Shown: positions 24,031-34,474 of the stretch, piece after piece
Layout of the letters: each line of letters opens with the position of its first letter
Numbering within the stretch: position 1 is the first letter of the stretch
The notes under the pieces: generated by a model
The model's input: only the letters and a program-made list of their open reading frames with translations
Databases searched by the model: none
Told to the model about the DNA's origin: nothing
Assembly (NCBI GenBank): GCA_030998225.1
Contig: JAPYXD010000466.1
Coordinates: forward strand, 8,039,001-8,103,000
Reading direction: 5' to 3'
Length of the DNA: 64,000 nucleotides
Source: Diplolepis rosae
Lineage: Eukaryota; Arthropoda; Insecta; Hymenoptera; Diplolepididae
Made by a program: the position numbers and the translations under genes

Positions 24031-24428
24031 GTTGTCGCTTGAAATACCACACAATCAAACGAAAAGAGGGGGATTCCCTAGATTTGGTAACTTTACACAC
24101 ATATACATACTAACACAATCAAGAAAAAGTAAGAGAGTTCCCTAGATCTGGTAACAAAAAGCGTTACGTCGCCTAAAGGCCAGAAAAATTTTTCGTTGGA
24201 TTCGAGAAAGAATTATTGATTTTTCAAGTTTCGCGAGTATTTCGCAAGTAAAAATTAATGTATTCGGTAAATGAATAATGTAGAGACCGAATTCAAGCGG
24301 CCTGTCGGTGAAATAAAGTGCTGTTTATAAACAATTTCGACAATTCAGTGGCAGCTGTCATTAACATGAAACAATTTTTGTAAATATTGCCTTCTGTAGT
24401 CAGCGCTCGATCCCTCACCTCTTGCAGA
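24031..24428. other. Non-coding interval within the P-type element
   Basis: Contains TTCCCTAGATNTGGTAAC twice (~24073, ~24140). No ORF. Confidence 0.4.
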
Positions 24429-24674
24429 CTACAGCCTGCAATGACCTAAAGGATTTGGTAAATTCAATGTTGGAATTGCGAACTTTGATAATCTCTTGTA
24501 AATAAAACAGCTTTTATCAAAATGGTTGAAACGAATACTTTTTTCAGCAATTTTCTCTAACGAAAGAGATAAATACGAGTCATTGCCGCTCGCTTGAATC
24601 CACTCAAAAAGCCGGTCACGTTCCTTCTCGTTAAGAGGACGGGGAAAATGAAAAAAAGGTCCTACATTTTTTCT
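24429..24674 (-). pseudogene. Degenerate THAP exon of the P-type transposase
   Basis: An open minus-strand exon after acceptor TATGTTTCAG encodes GPFFHFPRP, a Trp in LFEWIQ, then FNHFDKSCF and AIPTLNLP. These align with the plus-strand THAP at 7569. The zinc-binding Cys of the C-x2-H pair is replaced by Arg (one-base TGT to CGT), and the first Cys pair would lie in an upstream exon I could not identify. Orientation and position near the right terminus fit the transposase's N-terminal DNA-binding domain, separated from its body by ~12 kb of nested insertions. Confidence 0.6.
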
Positions 24675-25086
24675 CTGAAACATATGTTATTATTTTAATA
24701 CCTCATTGTTTACTATAATATTAAACATTAAAGTATGAGAAATTTCGGTTAGATTTTTATTATGTATATTTTTTATCGTTTACACTGAAAATATTATAAA
24801 ATACATACTTTCATGAAGTGCTTTTTAAACTTACTAATTGAACACTGCTACACAGCATGTCATTGCATATTAAACATTTGAATAAATTGTAAACAAAGTT
24901 TTCATCACAAACACTAAAATACTCTCTGTCATTGATAAGAAGCTCACTTGTGTTGAGGTGGACGTGGCGCCATCGCCGGACTTTTACCGGTACTACCATT
25001 AGGTACACGAGAATACATTGCAGTTTGGAGGGCCTGGTTAATTCTAAATCTCAGGTTAATAGGGTCGATATGGTAGAGTTCGGTTA

Positions 25087-25960
25087 TCATGGTGAATGAT
25101 ACACTCTTCTAATTATCAACATAATCGACTGAAATGATTTAGAAAAATTTGTATATAGTTTACGAACTATATTATGTGTAAATACAATCGAGCCAAATAC
25201 TCTTAAATATTTTAATTGAGTCTTTTTATTATGCCACATTTCATATGATGTTTTATTACATTTCAGACCTTTGGTTGGCGTTAAATTAATTAAATAAGTA
25301 GCAGTGAGCACTGCCTCGCCCCAAAATAATTTTTGCAAACTTGCACCGCATATTATTGCGCGTGCTTTTTCCGTTATTGTTCTAACCATACGCTCCGATA
25401 CACCATTTAATTGAGGAGTTCGCGGAACTGTTAAATGATAACTAATGCCTTTTTGAACACAATAATTTTTCATTTCAGTTGACAAATATTCTCGACCGTT
25501 ATCCGCATATAAATTAACTAATTTTGAATTAAAATGCGCTGTACTTTTCGCAACAAAATCTTGAAAAACGGAAAATACGTCTGACTGGTATGTTATTAAA
25601 TACCTTACACAATAATGTGTAAATTCGTCAACAAATAAAAAAATTTTTTTTTAATTATTAACTGTTAAAGGAGTGATCGGACCACAAACGTCAGAATGAA
25701 CAATAAACAATGGACGCTGTATATAACTTTTATTTTTGAACTTTTGAAATGTTAATCGTGCTTGTTGATTTTCCTATATGACCCAAACGCTGATGCCATA
25801 ATTTATAATTACATTTCCTAACATTATTTACTTGGAAATCATTAAATTTTAATCTTGTTTTATCTATTTTAAAATCGATTGCCACTCAATTATTTAATTG
25901 TATACCAGCCATAACAATTTTACCATTTCTACTTATCTTAATTACTTTATTGTCAAAGAT
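25087..25960 (-). pseudogene. Copia integrase fragment
   Basis: Minus strand carries the pre-integrase zinc-binding region (LWHQ-like, ~25780) and the catalytic core with Asp in VHSDVCGP, Asp in YADNGREY and Glu in NGVSERM: the D,D,E set that joins retrotransposon cDNA to chromosomal DNA. A stop and frame changes (for example ~25650) interrupt it. After VFGSIVF the frame degenerates and the element stops. Confidence 0.8.
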
Positions 25961-26590
25961 GATAGTTAATCCAGCCTTTTGCATTTTTTATACTTGACAG
26001 TAGATTATGTGAAACCTCTGGGCTGTAGAGAACGTCCTCCAAAACGCATTTGATTCCTATATTTGTGTCTACGTCGATTTTTCGTGTCTTGGTTTCTTTT
26101 ATAATATCTCCATTCTTGGAGTAAGAGATGTTTATTGGTGGTTTTAATTCAGTGTAACTCGAGAAAATTTTGTCTTGATTGATCAAATGATCCGATGCTC
26201 CTGAATCCTTTAGAAAATTAAAATTTTTGTCATCTGTAATTTTTAAATGACCAGCCATAAATGCAAAACTATTTGTAATGTCATTTATGGAATTTTCAGA
26301 TAACTGCACTGCTTGGACGGTTCTCTCGTTTTTTTTATTACGTTGCTGAATAAAAACAATTTATTATTTTGTGACCTTTTCTTCCGCAGTGATGACACTT
26401 AATATTGTTTTTATTTTTAGGTTTGAAGTTCGAGTGTTTCTTTTTATTATTTTTCTTGAAATTATTTCTCTCAAAATTAAAATTTTGTGTGTCAGACTGA
26501 CGATTCACATTTAAAACTTTTGCACTCGTGTCCCTACTTTCGGTTTTTAATTTAACTTCATGGTCTAAAAAGTCTAGTTTTAACAAACGC
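25953..26590 (-). pseudogene. Copia gag C-terminus (CCHC) and aspartic protease
   Basis: A zinc knuckle CHHCGRKGHKIINC (C-x2-C-x4-H-x4-C, ~26370-26400) sits in an Asn/Lys-rich gag tail. The following frame has the protease active site DSGASDHL (~26190) and VLEDVLYSPEVSHNLLS. The two ORFs are in separate frames, so at least one indel separates them. Confidence 0.8.
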
Positions 26591-26928
26591 TACAGTTAAA
26601 TTATCTTCTGATAGTGTTTCAATCGCAGTTTCAGTTCAAGAAGCCTTTTTTCTTAATGCTAACTGCGTGGCAATACTTTTACGTTCAAAAATTGCATCTA
26701 AACTTAGTATTATTTGCTTTGCAGTAGTTTCAGATTCTACAACATCCAGTAAAGAATCTGATAAGTACTCGACAACCACATTTTTAGCGATTCACTCTGC
26801 TTTAATCCAATCATCACCGGCCTTTTCAGGAACTGAATTATCAATCACTTTAAGCACATCAAGTTCATTTAATAAATTTCTTATTCGTAACTTCCACACA
26901 CTACATCGATCTCCATCGAAGGGTTTTA
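26590..26928 (-). pseudogene. Copia gag N-terminal part, left of the insertion
   Basis: Minus strand reads PFDGDRCSVWKLRIRNLL and TAIETLSEDNLTVAF with internal stops. About 60 residues seem deleted between LALRKK and TAIETL. It continues across the 26929-30988 insertion to the start ATG at 31022. Confidence 0.7.
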
Positions 26929-27104
26929 CAGGGTTGCCACAAGTCAGGGAAGTCAGGGAAAAGTCAGGGAATTTAAGGTTTAGTCAGGGAATCGCTGTGG
27001 CCAGATCGTGCGTTACTGCGTTTCACTGTGCCGCGGTCAGTTCTTCCAACTCTTCTTCCTTACTCGGTTAACTCGCCGCAGCAGATACAGGCTAGCAAAA
27101 GTGT

Positions 27105-28935
27105 TCTCAGATCGTGGAACTTTTCGGCCCCCACTACTGACTGAAATATGTAACATTTTTTATGAAATGTCGTTTTCGAATCCCAATTACGAATAAAAGG
27201 TATCATTGTTTAAAAAGAAATCATGCCTGAATTTGGATACGAAATTACATCATGAGATTTCTCTGCTATAAAGTAAAGTTGAAGACTGTTTCGTTTGAAT
27301 AAAATGCTTTGAAACAAATTTTGTTTAAATTATAGTTTTGTCGATAAATATTACGGAAATGCCTGTTAAAATCAACATTTTGAAGAAAATTGCTTATTTT
27401 ATTAATTTTACTTGCATTTTGGTAATGATTATCAGCAAATGTATTATACTTTCCAAAAAGCGGTGAATTGTATTAAAATATCTACTAAATTTGCAAAAAT
27501 TTTGTGCTATAACTATTTAAAATTGTTGAATCGGTAGAATTATGTATGTTTTTCCTGACTCCGCGCGAAAAAAGCGCAAAAGGCACGCCAATTAATTATT
27601 TATGGAATATTTAATTTAAATTTAAATTATTTAATAATAACTTAAATTATTTGATTTCATATATTTTGAAAAATATTTGCCCAAAAAAAATACCTGAAAA
27701 ATTTTGTTAAATTTTTAGAATGATTTAGACACTTGAAATATGATTTTGCATTAACATTTGAAAGTCAATAAATGTTAATAATTAAAAAAAAAAATATATC
27801 GATTTAAACTTTATGTAGCTTTTAAATCTAATATTGTAATTTAAAAATTATGCACAAAATTGTGTTTTACAATAAATATGAGGTTCAAGTTTAAAATAAA
27901 TATTGTGTTTTTGTTGTATATGCAGAGACTCTTAATTTGAAAATTCAAAAACTCTATAGAAAGGAAAAAAATAAGCTTTTTAGGAAATGTATTGAAGTAT
28001 TTAAGAGCTAGGTATTTTTTGCTCAAAATTTGCGAAATGATAAAGACGATAAAAACGGACGTAGATAGACTACTGCGGTTTCGAAATTAAAAAAAGTTAA
28101 ATTAAAAAAAAAATATGTATCAGAAAATTTCGTTTCATTGTCAAAACCAAAAGTAGTCTATCTATGTCCGTTTCTATCTTCTTTACCATTTCCAAAATTT
28201 TGAAAACAAAAGTTGATGCATGTGCATGTATACACATTTTCTGTACGTTTCCCTTAGTATCGAGTGAAATCTATCAGATACGAAAAAAATCAAGTTTGGT
28301 AGATTTCACTGGAAGTTAAGTGGACTGTACAAAAAAACTGTTAATTGGACCAGATTTCTGGTAATATATCTACTCAAAATTCAATTTGTAAAAATAAGTA
28401 CTGAACTTTCTGGTAAATTTTACTAAACTTTTTCTGCGTGTGCAACTTATAAATTCGCTAAGGAATGCCTGTTAAACTAATAAAATAAGAAATTTTCTTC
28501 AAAATGTTAATTTTAACAGGGATTTCCGTAATGTTTATAGATAAAACTATCATTCAAAAAAGTGCGTTAAATAATTAATAATTTTGCTTCATACCAAAGA
28601 AATTTCAGTTTTATTTTGTATGCATATTTAAATATAGTGTATATGTATATATTTATTAAATATTTTAACCCTTTATTTACACTAATATATTGACAAAATA
28701 TAATAGAATATATATTATAAAATTTGTTTCGAAGTACTTTATTTGAACGAAATATTCTTCAACTTTCCTTCACAGCAAAGAAATCTAATGATGTAATTTC
28801 GTATCCAAATTTAGGCATGATTTCTTTTCAAACAATGAAACCTTTTATTCGCACATGGGATTCGAAAACGACATTTCATAAAAAATGTTACATATTTCAA
28901 AAACTTTAAAAAATATTTTATTGGAATTTAATGTT
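27105..28935. repeat. Long imperfect inverted repeat within the hAT-like element
   Basis: Arms at ~27110-27430 and ~28470-28930 pair over a few hundred bases (for example GAAATGTCGTTTTCGAATCC at 27167 against its inverse near 28870). The loop holds another small inverted pair (28020-28090 / 28140-28215) belonging to the AGTCTATCTANGTCCGT family. Confidence 0.7.
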
Positions 28936-29042
28936 TTTTCATGTTGCTTTCTATCAAAAAAATCTTATTGTCTAATTTTGTGTGTAAATTTAAATACAAT
29001 TTATGTTTTTTATATTTATAACGTTTTAATATAAAGTATTTT

Positions 29043-29347
29043 AGGGGCCGTTCACATAATACGTCACACGATTTTTAGCTATTTTTTACCGCCCCCCCCG
29101 TCCCCCCATGCCACACATGGTTGCAAACCTCAGACCCCCCCCCCCCTCGATGTCACGTTACACCTCTTAATTTTATAAAAAATTTTTCGTTAACGCGTAC
29201 AAAATCCAGTAAAAAATTTCGTGGGTACACATTTAATGTGTGACGTAACGCAGAGGGCAGACCCCCCTCCCAACATGTCACACCACGTCACAATTTGCAG
29301 ACCCCCCGTCCCATAAACTGTGTGACGTATTATGTGAACGCTCCCTT
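29043..29347. mobile_element. MITE with GGGCCGTTCACATAATACGT-type termini
   Basis: GGGGCCGTTCACATAATACG at the left and its near-inverse TATTATGTGAACGCTCCC at the right, both bordered by TTA. The centre has C-rich runs. Harbinger-like by TIR and 3-bp target, tentatively. Confidence 0.65.
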
Positions 29348-30445
29348 AGGCATAATTTTTTATTTGAAATAGTTTATTTACAATAATAAAAAATATATAA
29401 ATCTATATTTTGTTTTGGAGCTTTTAACATTTATTGAACTACACATTTTACTGAACATTTTTTTTCTCAAGTGTTTAAATCATCCTAAAATTCGAAAAAA
29501 ATCTTTTAGATATTGATTTTAGGTGAAGGTTTTTTAAAATATCTTAAAAAGGAGGGTAATTTCTTAAATGATCTATTTAGTAATTTTAAATATGCCGTCT
29601 GCTTCGCGCCACGTTTGAACGAAGTTTGATTGTGTGCAGATCCACACGGGTCAGTGGTGGAGGCCGAAAACGTCCACGTTCTGTGTATACTCGCGTGCTT
29701 TCACATTCTTACGGCTAAGTGACAGTAAGTGCTCCTCTTGCTAGGCAAACATGGTTCGGTCTTTGCTTCTGGACTAGTGATGTGCCGATACCGCCATTTT
29801 TTGGTCTCTGGTAATTTCTTACCGTAATTCGGTAAATCGGCAGCAAAACTGGTAATTCGTTATTACTCTGTTATTGGCGAAAATTTTTGAAGGATGACGT
29901 TCTGGAATACTTTTTTTCAAAAGAAAAGTAGCTATAAAAAGAATAAATATCTGTAAAGTAATTTGGAAATAAGAACAACGAAACTTTATTATTCTATTCT
30001 GTCAAATTGATATTGCAGAACAAGCATGTATAAACTAATTATGAAATGATAACTTTAAAAAAAAAATAATATTACATAAACTTTTATTGTAACTTATATG
30101 GGACATTCCTTTGCAAATCGTACGGATTTCAAAAAGAAAAGATTGTTCACATTTTTAAGTCTTAAATTTTATTCTGTGGCATCTTTTTATTAATTTAATC
30201 GACACATATATCAGTATTTTCGAAAGAAAATTTTTTTTTGAGAGATATATTAATTTAAACTTTTGATAAAATTGGACAAAATGCTAAAGTCTCTTGTGCT
30301 TAAAATTCATTATCTCCGGTTGAAATAATTAAATCGATTTCGGGTTTGTTTAATTTTTTAGCTTATTACGTTAGGTTTCAGATAAATATTTTTATAATTT
30401 TTATTTTGTTAATTAACTACAGATATTAGTAGTTTAATTGTTTAA

Positions 30446-30625
30446 AAAATTTTCGCATGTTTGCCCCCTCAGTGAAAAAATGTGGAAAAAGAAGTATCAT
30501 ATGCGCTATGTCACAATGTAACTAGCGCATATTTAATAAAAGTGGAGACTCAATTAGATCGGAAGATATTAAATATTTTTCCACATTTTTTCACTGAGGG
30601 GTCAAACATGCGAAAATTGTTTAAA
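30446..30625. mobile_element. Palindromic MITE
   Basis: TTTTCGCATGTTTGNCCCCT and its inverse enclose ~90 bp; arms ~45 bp with few mismatches (CTCAGTGAAAAAATGTGGAA against its inverse). No coding capacity. Confidence 0.65.
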
Positions 30626-31030
30626 CAATGAAAATACTAATATGTAAGATTGATCTCTTTAAGTTGACCCCGCTGTGATTGATATAACCAAAAAGTTATA
30701 AATTTCCTATGATGCCATTTTTTATGTTTAACGATCGATAGCAACATGCAAGTTATGGCATACCAGTTCGTTTCCTTTTAAGTTTTGATAAAAAATGAAT
30801 AAATAAAAATACGTTGTTTCTATCTTACCTTCTCTTATTTAACATCCTCTCTGTTGAAAAATAACAGGGAAAAACAAGCAAATATTCCATTATAGGAATA
30901 TAGTTCCACCGAGATGAGTCCTCTTACAATAGATTTTGGTCAGGGAAAAGTCAGGGAAATTAGGATACTGAAACTTGTGGCAACCCTGGTTTTATATTTC
31001 TTCTTAATTTAGAATGTTCCATTATCACTA

Positions 31031-32864
31031 TTATATATATCGATACCCACGTTCTAATATGTCGTATCCCACAAAATTTAAGAAATTGACTTTTTTTGAA
31101 AAACGGATTAATAATAATGTTTTACAGCTTATATTAAAATCTTGGGAGTCAAATTGTTTATTTAATATTTTTAAATAAATATTCTAATATGTCGTATCCC
31201 ACATGCTGATTTTCACGAATTCTAATATGTCGTATCCCACATCAATTGGTTAAGTCAGCGCCAGCGATGTGACAGTCAATTTTTATTTTGTGAATAGTCT
31301 TAAGTTTATTTTAAGAAATTATTTAATAAAATGAGTAAGAAGGTAATTACAAATAATATTTTTACAACTCCAATTAAATCTAGAGCATCCGCTGAAACCT
31401 CTGTTTGTAGATCGATTAAAAATAACTAAAAGTAAATGGCAACAATTACAGGCATTAAAAAAAGTGTTGCTGAGAGATACACACTGCTTCTATGATAATA
31501 TAAAATATATTGATGATACTGACTCTGCTTCTGACCAATCTCCATCAATAAAAAATTTGGAAGCCGAGAGTAAAGATATAGTTAAGGTAACTGAAAAGAC
31601 TAAGAGTAAGAAACGAAAAGCTAATCAAGTTAATCTTGGTGTTAAGAGCAAAGTACTGCGTATTAATAACAGATTTATAAAACCTGAAGATAATGATATT
31701 AATTATAAAAAAAATTGTGATAATACCAGAGGAAAGTAGACAAGAAATTTTCAACAATCTCAGCAAGAAAATGTACTTGAAGTAAAAACAAAAAAAATTA
31801 AGAGTACTTAAAATGAAAAAAAAATGATTTAAGCAATATTAAAGATAGAAAAAATAAAATGTATCAATAATGTTATATTATAATAATTATGAATTAAACA
31901 ATACAAAATAAGAGAGAAAAATGTTATGTATGGGATGAAACAATATTTAATTATAAAACGATTAAGGTAGTACGATCACGAAAATTAGACCTCAGGCAAA
32001 AATTTTGCTTTCAAGAATAGCAATATTATTATGGAAGTGCTAATTTGAAAAAGAAAAGATTATTTTTCATGGAAAAAATTTAAAACACAAAAAAATAATT
32101 TTATTAATAAATTTTATTTTTGCCCAAACTTATTTTCTTATCGCTTCGAGCCAAATTTTTAAAAATAATGCGATTTTAATAAATCACGGTTCATTTTTTT
32201 AGAAAAAAGATTCTCTACAACTTGACCGTTTCCGATTTTTGAAAATGAATTCTTTAATGGCTGAAATTATAAAAAAACAATTATTCAAAACAAAATTTTT
32301 ATAACAAAATTGCTGTATTTGATGATAATTAATTCAATTTCAAAAATAGGAAACGGTCAAGTTGTAGAGAATCTTTTTTCTAAAAAAATGAACCGTGATT
32401 TATTAGAATCGCATCATTTTTAAAAATTTGGCTCGAAGCGATAAGAAAATAAGTTTGGGCAAAAATAAAATTTATTAATAACATTATTTTTTTGTGTTTC
32501 AAATTTTTTTCATAAAAAATAATCTTTTCTCTTTCAAATTAGCTCTTCAATAATAATATTGCTATTCTTGAAAGCAAAATTATCTATTTTTGCCTGAAGT
32601 TTAATTTTCTTGATCGTACTACCTTAAATCAATTTCTTTTCTAAAATACATTTTAATTTTTTCTTCTTGCGTAACCCACATAAATATCATAAAATTTATT
32701 TAAATAATTTTTTTTGCTTTAATTATTATTATTTTGTGCATTTTTATGAACGTATAAAACAAAAATTTGTTTATATTTATTTATTTGTGCTAGCAAGACG
32801 TTTTTATCGTTTCCTGAAAAATTTTCCAAATGTGGGATACGACATATAAGAACGTGGGTATCGA
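31031..32864. mobile_element. TIR element in the Copia leader with repeated 22-bp motifs
   Basis: Inverted ends share TCGATACCCACGTTCT then ATGTCGTATCCCACA. The motif TTCTAATATGTCGTATCCCA is repeated twice more just inside the left end (31182, 31220), like transposase-binding subterminal repeats. TATCACTA occurs at 31023-31030 and 32865-32872, a possible 8-bp target duplication; on the left it is followed by extra TA-rich bases. A plus-strand ORF (31331-31429) and a Lys-rich ORF (31464-31739) may be remnants of its protein. Superfamily not identified. Confidence 0.6.
31962..32627. mobile_element. 666-bp TTAA palindrome (piggyBac-like MITE)
   Basis: TTAAGGTAGTACGATCA at the left and TGATCGTACTACCTTAA at the right start two ~290-bp arms (31962-32255, 32335-32627) that are almost fully complementary, with ~80 bp between. 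TTAA at both outer edges fits a piggyBac-type target. It is nested in the 31031-32864 element. Confidence 0.7.
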
Positions 32865-32965
32865 TATCACTAGTTGATATGATAAGTTTAAATGTTCAAA
32901 AGTTTATGCACACAAAACTACACATAAAATAAATTGAATTTACATTTATAATACACAGTTTTTAA

Positions 32966-32992
32966 TTGACGTTATCTGGGCCTATAACCTAT
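32966..32992 (-). promoter_or_regulatory. Copia primer-binding region
   Basis: Just inside the 5' LTR the minus strand reads GGTTATAGGCCCAGATAAC. This resembles the GGTTATGGGCCCAG primer site of insect copia, which is primed by an internal initiator-tRNA-Met fragment. The comparison is from memory. Confidence 0.5.
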
Positions 32993-33235
32993 TGGAAATG
33001 GGTGAATTAAATAAGACAAAAATTCAGAATATTTGAATTTAACTCTTCAATTTATTCTGAGTAGCACAAGGAAAGACGTACGTCTGACCTCTAGGAGAAC
33101 CAGTCAAAGGACTATTAGCTAGCTATCGGGAATGCAGTCTGCATTCTATCAGAAAAAAAATGGTTCCTTTTACTATAAGTACATACAGACTCCAGACGGC
33201 TAAGCTCTCCATAAAATTCTATAGTTTTTCCAACA
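32993..33235 (-). repeat. 5' LTR of the Copia element
   Basis: A 243-bp segment that on the minus strand begins TGTTGGAAAAAC and ends CATTTCCA, immediately next to the primer site. TG...CA ends and position define it as the 5' LTR. The 3' partner is absent from the window. Confidence 0.65.
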
Positions 33236-33243
33236 GTTTATTA

Positions 33244-34472
33244 TTGGATCTATAACTTAATTCGTGCGGTTTGCTAAGAGATGGCGTAATTTGATTATTA
33301 TTCCATCGTTCCAATATCTCGAATATGCGATGGAAAGCTACTGTCATTGTGCGTCTTTTTCATTATATGTCATTCATTTGAAGCGTAAACAACAATAATT
33401 TTTTTCACTCAAATATGTCGAACTTTGTGCCTGAAAAAGTGTTTTTGCGGGGAGTTCTTCTTCATTACTTTAATATGAAGAAAACTGCTGCCGAAAGTCA
33501 TCGTATTTTGGTGGAAGTTTATGGTGAACATGCTCTAGCTGAGCGAACGTGCCAAAAGTGGTTTGCACGATTTTAAAGTGATGATTTTGGCTTGGAGGAC
33601 GAAGAACGTCCTGGGCAGCCAAAAAAGTTTGAAGATGAAGAACTGGAAGCATTACTCGATGAAGATTGTTGCCAAACACAAGCAGAGCTCGCAGAACCTT
33701 TGGGAGTCACTCAAGCAGACATTTCAAAACGTTTATAAGCAGCCGGATACATTCAAAAGGAAGGAAATTGGGTTCCACATAAACTCAAGCCAAGAGACGT
33801 TGAAAGGCGGTTTTGCATGTCCGAAATGCTGTTGGAACGCCACAAAAAGAAGTCATTTTTGCATCGGATTGTTACTGGTGATAAAAAATGGATCCATTAC
33901 GACAAAGCCAAGCGCAAAAAATCATATGTGAAATCCGGCCAACCAGCCGAATCAACGGCAAAGCCGAATATCCATGGCGCGAAGGTAATGCTCTGTATTT
34001 GGTGGGATCAGAAGGGTGTGCTGTATTATAAGCTGCTAAAACCGGGTGAAACCATCAATGGAGAACGCTACCGAACACAATTAATCCGTTTGAAGAGAGC
34101 AATGGCCGAAAAACGCCCGAAACATGCGACCAGACACGAGGCAATAATTGAAGAGTGGACATTCGAAAGGACGTAACCCACATTTCTGAAATTTTATAAG
34201 GCGGCACAAAAACGTTCCCATTTCGACAATTTTTAACCGAAAAATCTGCAACTCGGATAAGTTGCTAATTACATAGGGAAATGTCGAAACCCATTTTTTT
34301 ATTCTTTTTATTCGCTATAACTGGACTTCTAGAAGGAATAATGATAATTATAATACATCAAAATGTGCACGAGGATATGAGCAACAATACCTTTTTGTGC
34401 AAAAACTGGTTTTTCTTAAATAAACGTTTAAAGTTTGAAAAAAAAACCGCAGGGATTAAGTTATAGATCCAA
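33244..34472 (+). mobile_element. mariner (SETMAR-like), defective copy 1
   Basis: Inverted ends TTGGATCTATAACTTAAT and its near-inverse with TA on each side (33242-33243, 34473-34474). Encoded transposase: start ATG 33417, helix-turn-helix region, then KSFLHRIVTGDKKWI with the first catalytic Asp. There are TAA stops near 33574 and 33736. The sequence departs from the transposase after TRHEAII (~34145), losing the second and third catalytic Asp. It is dead. Confidence 0.85.
33417..34176 (+). pseudogene. mariner transposase, broken
   Basis: Begins with FVPEKVFLRGVLLHYFN and continues through PGQPKKFEDEELEALLDED, typical for this subfamily. Two in-frame TAA codons (RF-stop-SDDF and KRL-stop-AAG) and loss of the C-terminal third make it a pseudogene. 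The second half survives as ORF 33817-34176. Confidence 0.85.
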
Positions 34473-34474
34473 TA

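Larger units (their letters stand above)
7137..25036 (-). mobile_element. 17.9 kb P-superfamily transposon with nested insertions
   Basis: Left end CAGGCCCTCCAAACTGCAAT (7137 on) and its exact inverse at 25036 are flanked by an identical 8-bp duplication GTTAATTC (7129-7136 and 25037-25044). An 8-bp duplication and a THAP-type transposase are hallmarks of the P superfamily. Similarity between the ends continues, with divergence, for ~150 bp. The transposase is on the minus strand (8492-12206). A THAP exon lies near the right end on the minus strand, and a second THAP pseudogene near the left end on the plus strand. Between the THAP exon and the catalytic part sit a fold-back element, a Helitron and a satellite-bearing element. 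Together they account for most of the length; the original transposon was probably about 6 kb. The transposase is broken, so the copy is dead. Confidence 0.8.
26929..30988. mobile_element. 4.06 kb hAT-like non-coding element inside Copia gag
   Basis: Termini CAGGGTTGCCACAAGT (26929 on) and its inverse (ending 30988) are flanked by GTTTTA on both sides (26923-26928, 30989-30994). Removing the element and one GTTTTA restores the Copia gag reading frame, which proves the insertion. GTCAGGGAA motifs cluster inside both ends. A 6-bp duplication is short for hAT (usually 8), so the family is tentative. No transposase ORF exists. Confidence 0.8.
25085..33235 (-). mobile_element. Copia (Ty1/Copia) retrotransposon, 3' truncated and invaded
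   Basis: Minus-strand order: 5' LTR (32993-33235), primer site, leader, gag start ATG at 31022, gag, CCHC knuckle, protease, integrase to ~25087. Protease before integrase with no reverse transcriptase in between is the Copia order. Reverse transcriptase, RNase H and 3' LTR are missing beyond ~25085, close to the right end of the P-type element. Gag is split by a hAT-like insertion and the leader by another element. It is inactive. Confidence 0.8.
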
